This document shows positions 1-10,324 of a stretch of 64,000 bases of DNA, in pieces. The notes beneath the pieces are model-generated. The model worked only from the letters and a program-made list of their open reading frames with translations, ran no database searches and was not told the DNA's origin. Origin of the DNA: Candidatus Peribacteria bacterium (lineage in GTDB: Bacteria > Patescibacteriota > Gracilibacteria > Absconditabacterales > Absconditicoccaceae); the NCBI GenBank assembly GCA_023898485.1, contig CP060225.1:248001-312000 (forward strand), read 5' to 3'. The translations under genes were made by a program, and so were the position numbers. Within the stretch, counting starts at the first letter, position 1. Every line of letters begins with the position of its first letter.

Positions 1-46
1 GCTAAAAGCATTAAGCTGTAGGCTTTTAGTTAGTGTGTTTGATATC

Positions 47-451
47 ATGAGACAGGAGAATAAAGCATTAATAGAGGAGTATTATCGTCATCCACAAGGG
101 TATCATGTGATGGATAATCCTACCGTCATAGGACATGAGGGTAATCCTGTATGTGGTGATGATATCACCGTCTATCTTCGTCTAGAGGATGATATTATTG
201 TAGATTATAGTTTTTCGGGTGATATATCGATGCATACCATCGCTGCTTCAAGTTTTTGGTATGAGTTTCTGGTGGATGCGAAGATAGAGGAGGTATTGAC
301 ATGGACGGATACGGTGATCCAGCAAGAATGATTTATCTTGAGTGAGAGGAGGAAGAGGGCAGGCGCTATCGCTCTCGTAGCAGTGAGAAATGCACTTCAT
401 GAACGACGTGAGGATGGTCTGAAAGATACTTTTGATGATGTCTTGACATAG
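47..451 (+). CDS. SufU/IscU-like iron-sulfur scaffold homologue, degenerate
   Basis: The product (134 aa) resembles SufU-type scaffolds on which Fe-S clusters are built for the Suf system. The first ligand region, NPVCGDD, is intact. By alignment from memory with Bacillus SufU, the second cysteine (normally in GCSIS) is Ser and the third (normally KCA) is Ala in RKRAGAIAL. Only one of three conserved cysteines remains, so a classical scaffold role is doubtful; it may be a SufBC partner. The reading frame crosses one TGA (329-331, Gly) and ends at TAG. The frame is open to the window edge; ATG 47 is chosen over GTG 35 because homologues start near the helix MRQENKALIEEYYRHP. sufC and sufB follow 2 kb downstream. 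Confidence 0.7.
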
Positions 452-508
452 GTAGACAGCTTCGTATACTGTCAACATATATTTATTTACTTATGGGATT
501 ACAGAGGT

Positions 509-889
509 ATGCGATCATTATTGGTGCGTATTGCTGGGTATGGATTGTTTCTGTGGTGAGTGTCTGAGTTTTTGCCACAGCTGTGATTCAGTGTTGTTTA
601 TGGTGCATGAACATCATATGGTATCGCACTTGTTGTGGTCGCCGCGGCTTTATGGGCCATGGAACATGTTGTTAAAAAGATACTCACATTAGTGACTTTG
701 CCACTTAATATTGTAACTTTATGATTAGCTAGCTTTGTGGTGAATGTGGTTTTGTTGTATGTGTTGCAGGCGGTCGTATGAGTATTACCTGGAGTAGATG
801 TTGGTATACAGCTTGGATCTTTTCTGCAGGTCATACTATTATCCATTGTGCTATCGGTTGTTGGTAGATTTATTTCCTTCTTGTTATAG
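509..889 (+). CDS. Phage-holin-4-superfamily (PF04020-like) membrane protein
   Basis: This 126-aa membrane protein has about four hydrophobic segments. The core LTLPLNIVTLGLASFVVNV (here VTLPLNIVTLG) followed by LPGVDVG and a last helix is typical of the Phage_holin_4_2 family (DUF360), whose members are short four-helix inner-membrane proteins of unknown role. The frame crosses five TGA codons, each read as Gly, so the gene is invisible under the standard code. It starts 57 bp after the SufU-like gene and ends 5 bp before the next ATG, suggesting one operon. Family call is from recognised sequence pattern, not a search. Confidence 0.7.
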
Positions 890-894
890 AGACT

Positions 895-1143
895 ATGATT
901 CCTAAGAATGTTTACCTTGCGTTCTCTGTTATTCTTTTTATTCCTCTGATTATTTTGTATTTTCAGAACATTACTTTTGGTACGTTTATTGTGTTCTTTA
1001 GCAATATGAATGGCTCTATGGCCGTATATTTCTGGCCATTAATGATTATTGCATGAGCATTGGGTGCGACCGTTACACTGTATATTCAGAAATTTTTTCA
1101 AGATATGGATGCGGACAGTCAAGCAGGCGGTTTGAATCTTTAA
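895..1143 (+). CDS. Small two-helix membrane protein
   Basis: This 82-aa protein has two hydrophobic segments (about residues 5-22 and 42-62) separated by FGTFIVFFSNMNGS and ends in a short charged tail. It resembles LapA-type (DUF1049) small membrane proteins in layout, with a first helix running into a QNxxxGxF motif (YFQNITFGTFIVFF), but I hold that only loosely. One TGA codon (Gly) lies in the second helix. It starts 5 bp after the holin-like gene and is followed 20 bp later by the helix-turn-helix gene. Confidence 0.6.
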
Positions 1144-1163
1144 TTCATTGTTACATTATTATT

Positions 1164-1724
1164 ATGGCTACATTTAGTCTCTCAAGAGAGGAGGTTGCTG
1201 AGAAGCTGGGAGTATCTACGAGATCTGTAGATAGATATATCAAACGTGGGCAACTTAGTTACAAAAAAATTGCGAATAAAGTATACATAGCAGAGGAGGA
1301 TGTCCAAAAATTGGCATCTAGTTTTAATAGTGTCCAGCAACACCCAACCAGTGAGCGTATTTCTGAGTCAACTGACTTATCTAATAAAAAAATATCAGAC
1401 TCCGATTTTGGTCAGCAAGTAGATAAGTTTATCACTGTGCTTCAAGAGAAGGATAGAATGGTAGAAGACAAAAATAAGGTGATTTTTATGTTGCAGCAGA
1501 GAGTGGGGGAATTGGAAACCAAACTTCAGCACATGATCGCTCTCCCTGACTACAATAGTGAAAAACAAGAGATTATGCTTGAAAAGGATCGTCTAATACA
1601 GGAAATATCTCGCTTGAAGATGTGATTTACGAGAGAAAAGTCCAAAAATAGTATCATGACCTCATTAGTGGTAGTTGGTATTATTTTGGTGATCCTCTAT
1701 TTCTTGTTCTTTGGGAATCAGTAA
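1164..1724 (+). CDS. Membrane-anchored helix-turn-helix protein
   Basis: The 186-aa product begins with a MerR/excisionase-type helix-turn-helix (LSREEVAEKLGVSTRSVDRY, residues 4-23, then KRGQLSYKKIANKVYIAEED). A polar linker and a coiled coil (about 90-155) follow, and it ends in one hydrophobic helix (about 165-182) before TAA. The last part, including the membrane anchor, is only reached by reading TGA at 1623-1625 as Gly. The layout suggests a DNA-binding protein tethered to the membrane, for example for chromosome positioning or signalling; that role is inferred. An upstream extension to 1053 exists but overlaps the previous gene, so ATG 1164 is preferred. Confidence 0.65.
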
Positions 1725-1750
1725 TTATATTTGGTGTGATGGTATGAAGA

Positions 1751-1777
1751 AAACTTCCTGATGGGAGTTTTTCTTTT
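1751..1777 (+). terminator. Rho-independent terminator after the HTH gene
   Basis: An 8-bp stem (aaacttcc / gggagttt, one G-T pair) with a 4-nt loop is followed by a T-rich run. It lies 27 bp after the TAA of the HTH gene and would end the 47-1724 operon. Confidence 0.65.
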
Positions 1778-1819
1778 CTGCATGCTCTTCTGTGTGTTTT
1801 GTATTTTTTCTTCCTTATG

Positions 1820-1875
1820 TTGCACAAGATATATTGTGCAAAATAAAAATACACTCTCTTGGGAGTGATTTTTTT
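1820..1875. repeat. TTGCACAA inverted repeat and hairpin in intergenic region
   Basis: TTGCACAA at 1820-1827 and its exact inverse TTGTGCAA at 1834-1841 are separated by 6 nt. A third TTGCACAA lies at 1971-1978. Just after the pair, cactc (1852) and gagtg (1863) form a short hairpin followed by T-rich sequence. The region 1725-2045 holds no gene I can support; an operator or bidirectional terminator is possible. Confidence 0.45.
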
Positions 1876-2045
1876 CTGTTTCCTGTTTTTGATTATAGAA
1901 AAACTTTTTGTATTGATGGTGACGACAGAGAGACTCATTTACCCTCTTCTTTTTCTGTATTGATTGTATGTTGCACAATATGTATTCTTTCTTAGAATTT
2001 CAACCTCACAGGTTTTTTTTAGGTGCACCCTGATAGCATCGCAAC

Positions 2046-2075
2046 AAAAAAATCACCGAATTTCACACGGTGATT
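2046..2075 (-). terminator. Rho-independent terminator of the 2102-2476 gene
   Basis: The perfect 8-bp stem aatcaccg / cggtgatt (2051-2058, 2068-2075) has a 9-nt loop. On the minus strand it is followed by a run of seven T. It lies 27 bp past the stop of the minus-strand gene. Confidence 0.85.
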
Positions 2076-2101
2076 TGGGTCTGATGTGTATTTTTGTTAT
2101 T

Positions 2102-2476
2102 TTATGGAGCAACAATCTCTTCATGGAGTTCATTGGACTCAGCGACACCTACTCCGATCACTTGATCTGCGTTTTCGTATGTTCTGAGAATTTCTCTGTC
2201 GAGATTGAGCTTAGAAGTGAATTTTTTGGATTTTTTGATGACTTTGTCTTTATCTTTGTCGATGACTTTATACACCCATTCATTAAATTTGGTTTTGTAG
2301 GTTTCGATTCTATAATTAATTTTGCCATTTTCAATCGTTTTGGCTTCGATGAATTCATTGGAGAATTTTCCGATCTTGTAATAGATGAAGAAAATGAGTA
2401 GCAAGACAATGTTGAGACCGAGGGAAACGATTTCTAAGGTGCTAAACTGATTAGTAACCCAGTTGATAAATTCCAT
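2102..2476 (-). CDS. Hypothetical single-span membrane protein
   Basis: This 124-aa protein has one hydrophobic helix (about residues 14-33, IVSLGLNIVLLLIFFIYY) and then a long charged, Lys-rich helical region, ending in an acidic tail. It has no internal TGA. No family is recognised. It stands alone on the minus strand between two plus-strand blocks and has its own strong terminator. Confidence 0.65.
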   Translation of the reverse strand: MEFINWVTNQFSTLEIVSLGLNIVLLLIFFIYYKIGKFSNEFIEAKTIENGKINYRIETYKTKFNEWVYKVIDKDKDKVIKKSKKFTSKLNLDREILRTYENADQVIGVGVAESNELHEEIVAP

Positions 2477-2663
2477 GAGAATGATAATAGGAGATAAACT
2501 TCGTCAAGTATAGAGAATAATAACTCATACTGCAATTTTATAGTCATGAAAGAAGCTTGACACTATTTTGTATTGTTTTGCCGTTTTCTTATTGAGTTGC
2601 AGTTGATTTGTGCTGGGGATGTCACTACAGTAGCGATACTTTATGTCTGATTGTGTCGTATTT

Positions 2664-3383
2664 ATGCTATCTATCAACAATGTATCACTTCGTGTCGAAG
2701 AAAAAGATATCCTTCATAATGTTTCTCTCGATCGAAAAACAGGTAAAAATTATTGTATTCTCGGGAAAAATGGATCAGGAAAGTCTTCTCTCGCAGCTGC
2801 TATCATGGGTCATCCATCGTACGAGGTGATAGATGGAGACATCTTACTCGATGGGAAATCGATACGTGATATGGAACCACATGAGCGTGCCAAGTCTGGC
2901 ATTTTCTTGGCTTTTCAGCAGATACCTGCTATCAAGGGAGTGAAACTGTTTGAATTCCTCCGTACGATTTATAATGCAAAACATGATGCAGACGAGCGTT
3001 TCATTGGGTTTAAGAAGATCGTTTTGCCGCTGATGGACGAACTAGGTATCGATGAAGAATTCCTCTGGAGGGATCTGAATGTGGGATTTTCTGGAGGTGA
3101 ACGTCGCAAGGTGGAGATATTGCAACTTAAATTATTAGAGCCTCGCTATATCATCTTGGATGAGGTGGACAGTGGGCTGGATGTGGATGCGTTTCGTTCG
3201 GTAGCCACACTCCTCTCTTCGCTTGATAGTGCTGAAAATAGCATCATCATCATCACACACTACTTCACGATACTGGACTATATACCAGTCGATCATGTGA
3301 TGGTCATGCAAGATGGAAAAGTAGTGAGAGAGTGAAGTTTGGAACTCGTTGAGGAGGTGAAAGAGGGTGGTTTTAATTGATAG
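2664..3383 (+). CDS. sufC: Fe-S cluster assembly ATPase SufC
   Basis: SufC is the ABC-type ATPase of the SufBC(D) scaffold complex in the cytoplasm. The product has Walker A LGKNGSGKSS near residue 34, signature FSGGERRKVEILQL near 145, Walker B PRYIILDEVDSGLD and the H-loop THY. Frame continues past TGA at 3333-3335 (Gly) to TAG. ATG 2664 is chosen because SufC proteins begin with a short strand like MLSINNVSL; ATG 2643 in the same frame would add 7 residues. Length about 239 aa, normal for the family. A 66-aa gene separates it from sufB. Confidence 0.92.
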
Positions 3384-3397
3384 TATTATAATCAATT

Positions 3398-3598
3398 ATG
3401 TGATTGGACAGTTTAGATTTTGCATTTATGACAAAGGAAGAGATTAGAGATATGTATCAACCCTCCAAAGCTAATGATGAGTTGAAAGAAAAAGAAAAGT
3501 CTATTAGCGTAGTATTGGATGATGGTTTAGATATTGCCAAAAAAAATGGAAAAAAAGTAAAAAAACCGAGAACAAAAGATATGTGGGATTCTTTATAG
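3398..3598 (+). CDS. Small charged protein between sufC and sufB
   Basis: This 66-aa protein starts ATG-TGA (Met-Gly), so the standard code hides its start. It is rich in Lys, Asp and Glu, without hydrophobic segments, and ends KKPRTKDMWDSL. No family is recognised. The sequence around its stop (atagtattataa) repeats the sequence just after the sufC stop (3380-3391), suggesting the gene was inserted between sufC and sufB with a short duplication of the junction. Confidence 0.6.
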
Positions 3599-3621
3599 TA
3601 TTATAAAAAGAATAGTGTATT

Positions 3622-5019
3622 ATGTCTGATATTTCTCTCCAACAAGTGCTCCAGACTCCCGATGCGATCGAGTACGAGGTGTTTTTGCAATGATTGACGG
3701 AGGACGTCGTGAGACAGATCTCTGCTGAGCAGAATGAGCCAGAATGGATGCTGGCACATAGACTGAAGTCACTCGATATCTTCCACTCGCTTCCGATGCC
3801 CAAGCGAGGTCCTGATCTATCAGGACTTGACCTAGAGAATATCGTCTATTATGCTCGTGCCAAAGCAGGACAAGAAGGCAAAATAGCGACTGACTGGAGT
3901 CAGGTTGATCCTGCTATCAAAGCGAAATTTGAAAGACTGGGTATCCCTGAGGCGGAGAGGAAATATTTGGCCGGTGTGGGTGGACAGTTTGATAGTCAGA
4001 CTGTGTATCACAATATCAAAGAGAAACGAGCTGAGCAAGGTGTAATTTTTGAAGATATGGCTGACGCGCTCCAGTCTCATCCTGAACTGGTGCAAAAATA
4101 TTTCATGAAACTCGTACCACCGACGGATCACAAATTCGCTGCGTTGCATGGTGCGGTGCGGTCAGGGGGGACTTTCATCTATGTGCCTGAGGGTGTGGAA
4201 GTGACAGATCCACTCCAAGCATATTTTCGTATGAATACCTATGCGGGTGGACAGTTTGAACATACATTAATCGTTATTGACGATAATGCGAGAGGTGACT
4301 ATATCGAGGGATGTAGTGCGCCCAAGTTCGACACGTCGAGTCTCCATGCGGGTCTGGTAGAGATTTTTGTGGGCAAAAACTCGCATATGAGATACTCCTC
4401 TGTCGAGAATCGATCAACCAATACCTACAACCTCAATACCAAGCGTTCACTGATCGATGATGACAGTTATATGGAGTGGATCAATGGAAATTTGGGATCG
4501 TGTGTGACGATGCTCTATCCATGCTCTATCCTTAAAGGCAAAAGATCTAAGACAGAATCGATCGGTATTGCGGTCGCTGGTGCGGGACAAAATCAGGATA
4601 CGGGGATGAAAGTCATCCATATTGGTGAGGACTCCTCCTCTACCATTGTCTCCAAATCAATCTCCAAAGATGGAGGTATATCGACTTATCGCGGTATCGT
4701 AGATATGAAAAAGACCGCCACAGGAGCGGTCAATAGTACCGAGTGTGATGCACTGCTGATGGACGACAGATCAGTATCCAATACTATCCCTGTGATCGAA
4801 ACCAATCATGGGAGTCAGACTGTCGCTCACGAAGCGTCTGCGGGCAAGGTCGACGAGACCGAGCTCTTCTATCTCATGTCACGTGGACTGGATGAGGAGC
4901 ACGCGATGGCCATGATTGTGAATGGTTTCATCTCGCCAATCGTGAAGCGTCTGCCACTGGAGTATGCGGGTGAGCTAAACAAACTTATAGAAATGGAAAT
5001 GGAATGATCTGTAGGATAG
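3622..5019 (+). CDS. sufB: Fe-S cluster assembly scaffold SufB
   Basis: SufB builds Fe-S clusters in complex with SufC. The 465-aa product shows the family features: GGTFIYVPEGVEV, an N-terminal segment, the beta-helix core and the C-terminal ETNHGSQTVAHEASAGKVDE stretch (residues split here only for length), followed by LFYLMSRG. TGA codons at 3691 and 5005 read as Gly; the true start ATG 3622 gives MSDISLQQVL. The length is slightly below the Escherichia coli protein. No sufD or sufS lies in the window, so a SufB2C2-type complex may operate here. Confidence 0.95.
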
Positions 5020-5027
5020 AGATGCGA

Positions 5028-5062
5028 CACGAAGTGGAGTCCCGCAAGGCGGGAGAGATGGA
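5028..5062. repeat. Short palindromic GC-rich element downstream of sufB
   Basis: The hairpin tcccgc/gcggga (5040-5045, 5049-5054) lies in a segment resembling the double-hairpin elements found inside lepA, dtd, miaB and mnmA. Here it lies between two convergent genes and could act in transcription termination. Confidence 0.5.
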
Positions 5063-5074
5063 GGGAAGTGTGGG

Positions 5075-7315
5075 TTAAATATTTTTGTTACCATCTTCTA
5101 TGGTTGTACAATATGATGGTTTGAGGATTTTGAGTAGTTGTGATGGTCTAAATATATCTTTGCTAATAGGATATCATCCTTCTTCCAGTCCTCTTACAAT
5201 GAGTTCACTACAATAGAATGACTCATCTGAGTTTTCTTGTTTTCATCTTCAGCCAGATAGTATATCTTTCCCCATTCATTTTATGTCATAGGATTTTCCT
5301 TCTTGATTTTTGATAAAATTGATTGACTGATTTATATCTCCTTTTTGAGTAGAAGCCGTGTTTTGTTCTTCATTTCATTTATCTACTTCATTTCATTTAT
5401 TTTCAACGTTTTGTATGATGGCGTTAGAGACGGTATTCGGAGGATCCATTACTAAGACATCTACTCATCATGCTTTTTTGATATAATAATCATTGATATA
5501 TTGATCTATATTGGTAGTAATGACTCATTTTCTAGTAGCATGCGTGATCTGTATATCGCCACTTTGTTGGTCATATCCAGTGATGATGGCTGTGTGTTGT
5601 CGTTGTTCTCCAAATCACTGAATTCCCTTTCAAAATCATCCAAGTATTCACTTATCTCCTCTGCCACCATCGTTAAAATTGATTACTTTTCATAATACAT
5701 TGTTTCCATTTCCAATAATTGCGTGTTTCATGAGTTGTATACTGTTTCGTTCTTTTTGATCTGGATGTTGTTTCTTCACCAATGCATCCTTTGCACGACT
5801 CATAAGATAGGTAGCATCACTTACATCATTTATAGAATCAATACTATCTATTTGTGATGTGAAGTCTGTGATGATTTTTTGAAGTTCTTCATCACTTTTG
5901 TTTGTTAGGTCTAATTGTTCCAGCATTCATGAAAGGTGCTCAAATCATCATTGTGTTTTTCCGCTAAAGAGATTTGCAACGAGTTTTATGAACATGTCCA
6001 TTGCTTCTCTCATCTTTCATTCTCCTGCCAGATCCATGATAGCATCGATACTTCCTATTTCTTTTATTTTGTCAGGATTTTCTTGTAGTGTTTTGATAGC
6101 TGCAGTTGCGAGATCATTGGGATTATTTTTTATGTTTTCTGTGAAATCTTTTTCTAATGATTCTTGAAGTTTTTGCTCGATTTGAACCTTTTCTGATTGT
6201 TCTTGGGCTTTATCTATTGAGATTGTTCATTCGTCTTGAAGAAACTGTTCTGGATTTTTTTTGTATTGCACCAACCCAGTTATAAATCATTTCCAATTAT
6301 CTTCAAAGTATTTTAATGCTTTTTCGACTCCTCATGTTTGAGTAGTATTTGTTGGTGTTATCTGGTCAATTCTTTCCATCGCCTTTTTTTGTTCATCTGT
6401 TAATGGAATATCTTTTATGTCTGAGTCTATATTTTCAAAGAATTTTCATGGTTTTTTGTAGTTATCTTTATTGATATATAAATTTGCTGTCTGTATGAGA
6501 TCTATTATTGCATTCCCATTAATAATTTGTCGGTCTTTTGAAAATTGTTGATAGGTATAGTTCTTATCTTGATTTTGTGAATTAAAATACTCTTCTGATA
6601 GTGTAGGTGTGGTCATCATCTGACTTTCTTTGAGTTTTGTGAGTATTAGATCAAAATCATTATCGGTTATCTCTCCTCCACTTTCGAAAAAGTCATCTAC
6701 TTCTTTCCCCATTTCTATAGTTTTTTCTTTTTTTATTGTTTCCGCTTCTAATACTATTTCTTGTTGTTTAATACTCATATTTATTATTTTATTTCCTGTT
6801 GATGCTGTATAAAGAAATTCATTATAATCGAAATCACCAGAAATCTCTGGATGGCCTTTTTTGACTACATTTATTGCTTCTTTTATAATATTTTCTATAG
6901 AACTTTTTATTGCGTTGTCTTTATAATTTTCTTTTGTTATGTCTGGAATCTTATCTAATATATTGGAGATTGCTGTTTTTTCATCTTCATTTAATTTTAT
7001 TTCTCAATCTTTTATTATTTGTGCCTTAATCATTTCCTTTGTAATTGGTCAATTTTTTAGTGCGCTTTCAATGTCTGGCAACAGTGATGTTGATTGTCAT
7101 TTTTCTATAGTTTTTATTATAGGTTTTTGTTTTTGATCTATTTGTTCAGTTTTGATATTAGCAATGGTGGGGTTAGTAATTGTATTTGCTTGTGCTGCTG
7201 GGACTTGTACAGTATTGCTGACTGTCTTGTCCGCTGCTTCTTCTTGATCTTGTTGTGTGTTTTCTACTTTCTGATCAGGGTTTTGTGGTCCTTCTAGTTT
7301 TTTGTCATCTTCCAT
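5075..7315 (-). CDS. 746-aa protein with C-terminal permuted NlpC/P60-like (YiiX-type) domain
   Basis: Reading TGA as Gly gives one 746-aa frame from ATG 7315 to TAA 5075; the standard code breaks it into small pieces. The N-terminus (1-75) is Gln/Ala-rich, residues 80-560 are mostly helical and charged, and the C-terminus looks like a permuted papain-fold peptidase or amidase. It has His in QRQHTAIITGYD (H574), then GDIQITHATRKGV, and Cys in SFYCSELIVRGLEE (C702) followed by FRPSQLLK. The His-before-Cys order fits the YiiX/permuted NlpC-P60 group, which cleave peptidoglycan peptides or lipid-linked amides. No signal peptide is visible, so the site of action is unclear. It overlaps the upstream gene by TAATG. 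Confidence 0.7.
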
Positions 7316-7623
7316 TAGTTGGTCTCTAAGGCAAATAAAATAGTGTCGGCATTTTCGTGTTCTCTTTGTTCTTGTTGATGGATATGGTGGAGTATGGTCT
7401 GTAGTTTTTGGTCTTTCGTGTTGAGGATATTTTCGTGACCTTGCTGACTGAGTGTCTCGGTGGTCTGATAGATGCCTTCGATGAGTACTGGACTACACTG
7501 TCCTGCAAGCAAATATTGGTAGATAATCTCAAAATTGTCACAATGTCCGCGAATCTGCTCATAGATCTGGAGAAGATGATCATGTTTTTGCTCAGGGGTG
7601 AGTGTTGCTCGATTGAATGCCAT
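7315..7623 (-). CDS. Hypothetical small helical protein
   Basis: This 102-aa protein is rich in His, Gln and Glu, predicted helical, and lacks TGA codons and membrane segments. Its TAA overlaps the ATG of the 746-aa peptidase gene in the form TAATG, so the two are probably translationally coupled. No family is recognised. Confidence 0.65.
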   Translation of the reverse strand: MAFNRATLTPEQKHDHLLQIYEQIRGHCDNFEIIYQYLLAGQCSPVLIEGIYQTTETLSQQGHENILNTKDQKLQTILHHIHQQEQREHENADTILFALETN

Positions 7624-7688
7624 AGCTCATATGTACGATAAATGTATCTTTATTATAGTTTTTGTATGTTTTTCTGTCAAAAAATCCG

Positions 7689-7717
7689 TTGTAAAAAATG
7701 CTATAAACTGTTATATT
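7689..7717 (+). promoter_or_regulatory. Putative promoter of lepA
   Basis: A -35 box TTGTAA (7689-7694) and a -10 box TATATT (7712-7717) are separated by 17 nt. The -10 ends 32 bp before the GTG start of lepA. The rest of 7624-7749 is AT-rich and holds no other feature. Confidence 0.55.
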
Positions 7718-7749
7718 GTTCTTATTCTTTAGTCCTTAGTTTTTGGGTA

Positions 7750-9759
7750 GTGAAAAAAATTAGAAACTTCTGTATCATAGCGCATATTGATCATGGGAAA
7801 AGTACGTTGGCAGACCGTTTTCTGGAGCTGACTGCAACGAGTACGTGAATCTCCAATACGCAAGCCCTCGATACGATGGATCTAGAACAAGAACGCGGTA
7901 TTACGATCAAACTGACTCCGGTAAGGATGCAATGGAAGTGATATGAATTTAACCTGATTGATACACCGGGACACGTGGACTTCCAATATGAAGTGAGTCG
8001 TTCACTCGCTGCGGTGGAAGGTGCGATCCTCCTTGTCGATGCATCACAAGGTATACAAGCACAGACGCTTTCGGTCCTCTATGCTGCGATGGAGCATGAT
8101 CTGACGATCATCCCTGTGCTCAATAAGATAGATTTGCCAGCTGCAGATCCAGCTCGTCGTGCAGAAGAACTCGAAAAACTGATCGGATGTGATGCAGATG
8201 ATATCATCGCCGTGAGTGCCAAAACAGGAAACAATGTGGAAGCAGTGCTGGATGCAGTGATAAAAAGAATTGATGACCCTGATACCTATGCAGGTAAATA
8301 TCCGCAGCACCTGTGGAAAAACTCCCCTTCTTGATCCCCCCGTCCTGCGGACACCCCCCTTGCCGAAGGGGGGCAAGCGACGCGTGCGTTGATTTTTGAC
8401 TCGGTGTATGATCCGTACAAAGGTGTAGTGAGTTATGTGAAGATGGTTCAGGGTGAACTTCGTGCTGACCAAAAAGTAGATCTGATCTACTCACATACAA
8501 CACTTGAGCCGACCGAAGTTGGACACTTTACACCGAGGTATGTCTCTGATAAGATACTTTCAGAAGGACAGATCGGGTATGTGGTGACAGGTCAAAAATC
8601 AGTGAGAGATGCGAAGATCGGAGATACGATGCTCGGCAACTACCCCAAGAAAAAGGGCGAAAATCTGACTCCTCTGGCGGTGCCGGGATTTCAGGTGGCG
8701 AAACCCTTTATTTTCGCAGGTATCTACCCTATCGAGACGAGTGACTATCCCAAGTTGGTCAAAGCGATGGAAAAACTTACCCTCAATGATAGCGCAGTGA
8801 GCTATGAACCCGAGAGTTCGACGGCTCTGGGACAGGGCTTCAGGTGTGGGTTTCTGGGGACGCTCCATATGGATATCGTGAGCGAGAGACTGCGTCGTGA
8901 GTTTGGGATGGAGACGATTTTTACCCTGCCGACGGTGACCTATCTCGTGAGGGTCAAACAATACAAATCAGTCGAAAAAATAGAATCCTGACACAATGTG
9001 AAGGAGCTGGTGGCGTCGTGACTGTATAAGCATATCGTGGGTGATCACCCCGAAGATGATCTCCTCTCCTCTGCTGCGCTGGTGGAGAAATATCAGGAGC
9101 AACTTCGTCCGTGGCTGTCCGTCCACTCGGGAGGTGAAACGCCCGAAAATGGTCTGATGGAAGAGATTCGCGAACCATGGGCCAAGGTAGAAATCGTCGG
9201 GCCAGACGAGTATGCGGGTGCGATCATGTCGCTCGTGCAGGACTACAGATGAGTGATGCAAGGGATGGAGTACCTGGACACATCGCGTGTGGTGTGGAGG
9301 TATGATATGCCGATGGGTGAGATGATTGTAGACTTCTATGACAAACTCAAATCGTCTACTAAGGGTTATGCGACGATGAACTATGACTTTTGGCATTATC
9401 AAGCGGATGATCTGTGCAAACTGGATATCTATGTCCATGGTGATGTCGTCGAGTCACTGTCGATGATCGTCCACAAGGATAAGGCATACTATACGGGCAA
9501 AAATGTCGTCGAGTCACTCAAAGAACTCATCCCCAAGCACCTCTTCCCTATCCCTCTCCAGGCGGGTGTCGGAGGTAAGATGATCGCTCGTGAGACGATC
9601 CCTGCGATGCGCAAGGACGTGATCGCCAAGTGTTATGGATGAGACATATCTCGTAAGCGTAAATTGCTCGAAAAACAAAAAGAAGGTAAGAAAAAGATGA
9701 AAGCAATGGGCAAAGTGAATGTGCCGAATGATCTCTTTATTAAGATGTTGAAGAGATAA
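7750..9759 (+). CDS. lepA: Elongation factor 4 (LepA), with in-frame inserts
   Basis: LepA is a ribosome-bound translational GTPase that back-translocates stalled ribosomes. The product has G1 AHIDHGKST, G2 RGITIK, G3 DTPGHVDF, G4 NKIDLP and the C-terminal basic tail. Six TGA codons read as Gly. It is 669 aa against about 600 usual. One extra segment (about residues 190-212) is encoded by a palindromic element, 8335-8380, placed just before ALIFDSVYDPYKG. Another extra segment lies around residues 420-465. GTG 7750 (VKKIRNFCIIAHIDHGK) matches the normal start. The downstream kinase begins 3 bp after its TAA. Confidence 0.95.
8335..8380. repeat. Palindromic element inside lepA
   Basis: A hairpin gtcct/ggac (around 8342-8352) and a second, stronger one with arms cccccct and aggggggc (8354-8373) lie in frame within lepA. 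They encode a Pro/Gly-rich insert that other LepA proteins lack. The double-hairpin layout matches the elements in dtd and miaB. Confidence 0.7.
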
Positions 9760-9762
9760 ATA

Positions 9763-10314
9763 ATGCGCCACTGTATTTTTATTACAGGTCCTCATGGGTC
9801 ATGAAAAACTACCATTGCTAAATATATTGCTAATTATTTTTCTCTACCTCTATTGAGTGTTGGTGATTCTTTGAGGAATTTAGCACAAACCGATGAGGAT
9901 GTTAATTATTGCCTTTCTCATGGGTTGCCAGTTTCTGCTGAAGCAATCGAGAGAGCTACTGCTCATGTAATCGACTGATTTAGTAATGATACCTTTGTTC
10001 GTGAGGGTACTATCTTATCTCAAGAGCAATTAGATTGATTGAATATATTTGCTATGAAGCGCAATATAACTCTTTCTGTTGTTTTTTTAACTACTTCTGA
10101 ATCTACAGTAAGGAAGAGATTATTGTGAAGATGAAGACATGATGATTCTGATAATATCATTGAAAAAAGAATTATAAATTCTTTTTGAGAATCATATATT
10201 TTTCACAAACAGTTAGATTATGTTAGTTCTATTATTTATATTGATACTGAACAGTCTCTTGATAATGTGAGGAGTGATGCTAAATTATTTGTTGAAAATG
10301 TTTTGTTTAATTAA
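9763..10314 (+). CDS. Adenylate-kinase-like P-loop nucleotide kinase
   Basis: This 183-aa protein has the P-loop GPHGSGKTTIAKYIA at residues 9-23. The Gly before the catalytic Lys is encoded by TGA, which is direct evidence for UGA as Gly. A lid-like region RLLGRGRHDDSDNIIEKRI near 127 resembles adenylate kinases (phosphoryl transfer from ATP to a nucleoside monophosphate), but the sequence is divergent and shorter than Adk. It is probably a paralogue rather than the housekeeping enzyme. It is co-directional with lepA, 3 bp apart, and is followed by a NUDIX gene. Confidence 0.75.
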
Positions 10315-10324
10315 TTTTTTATTA

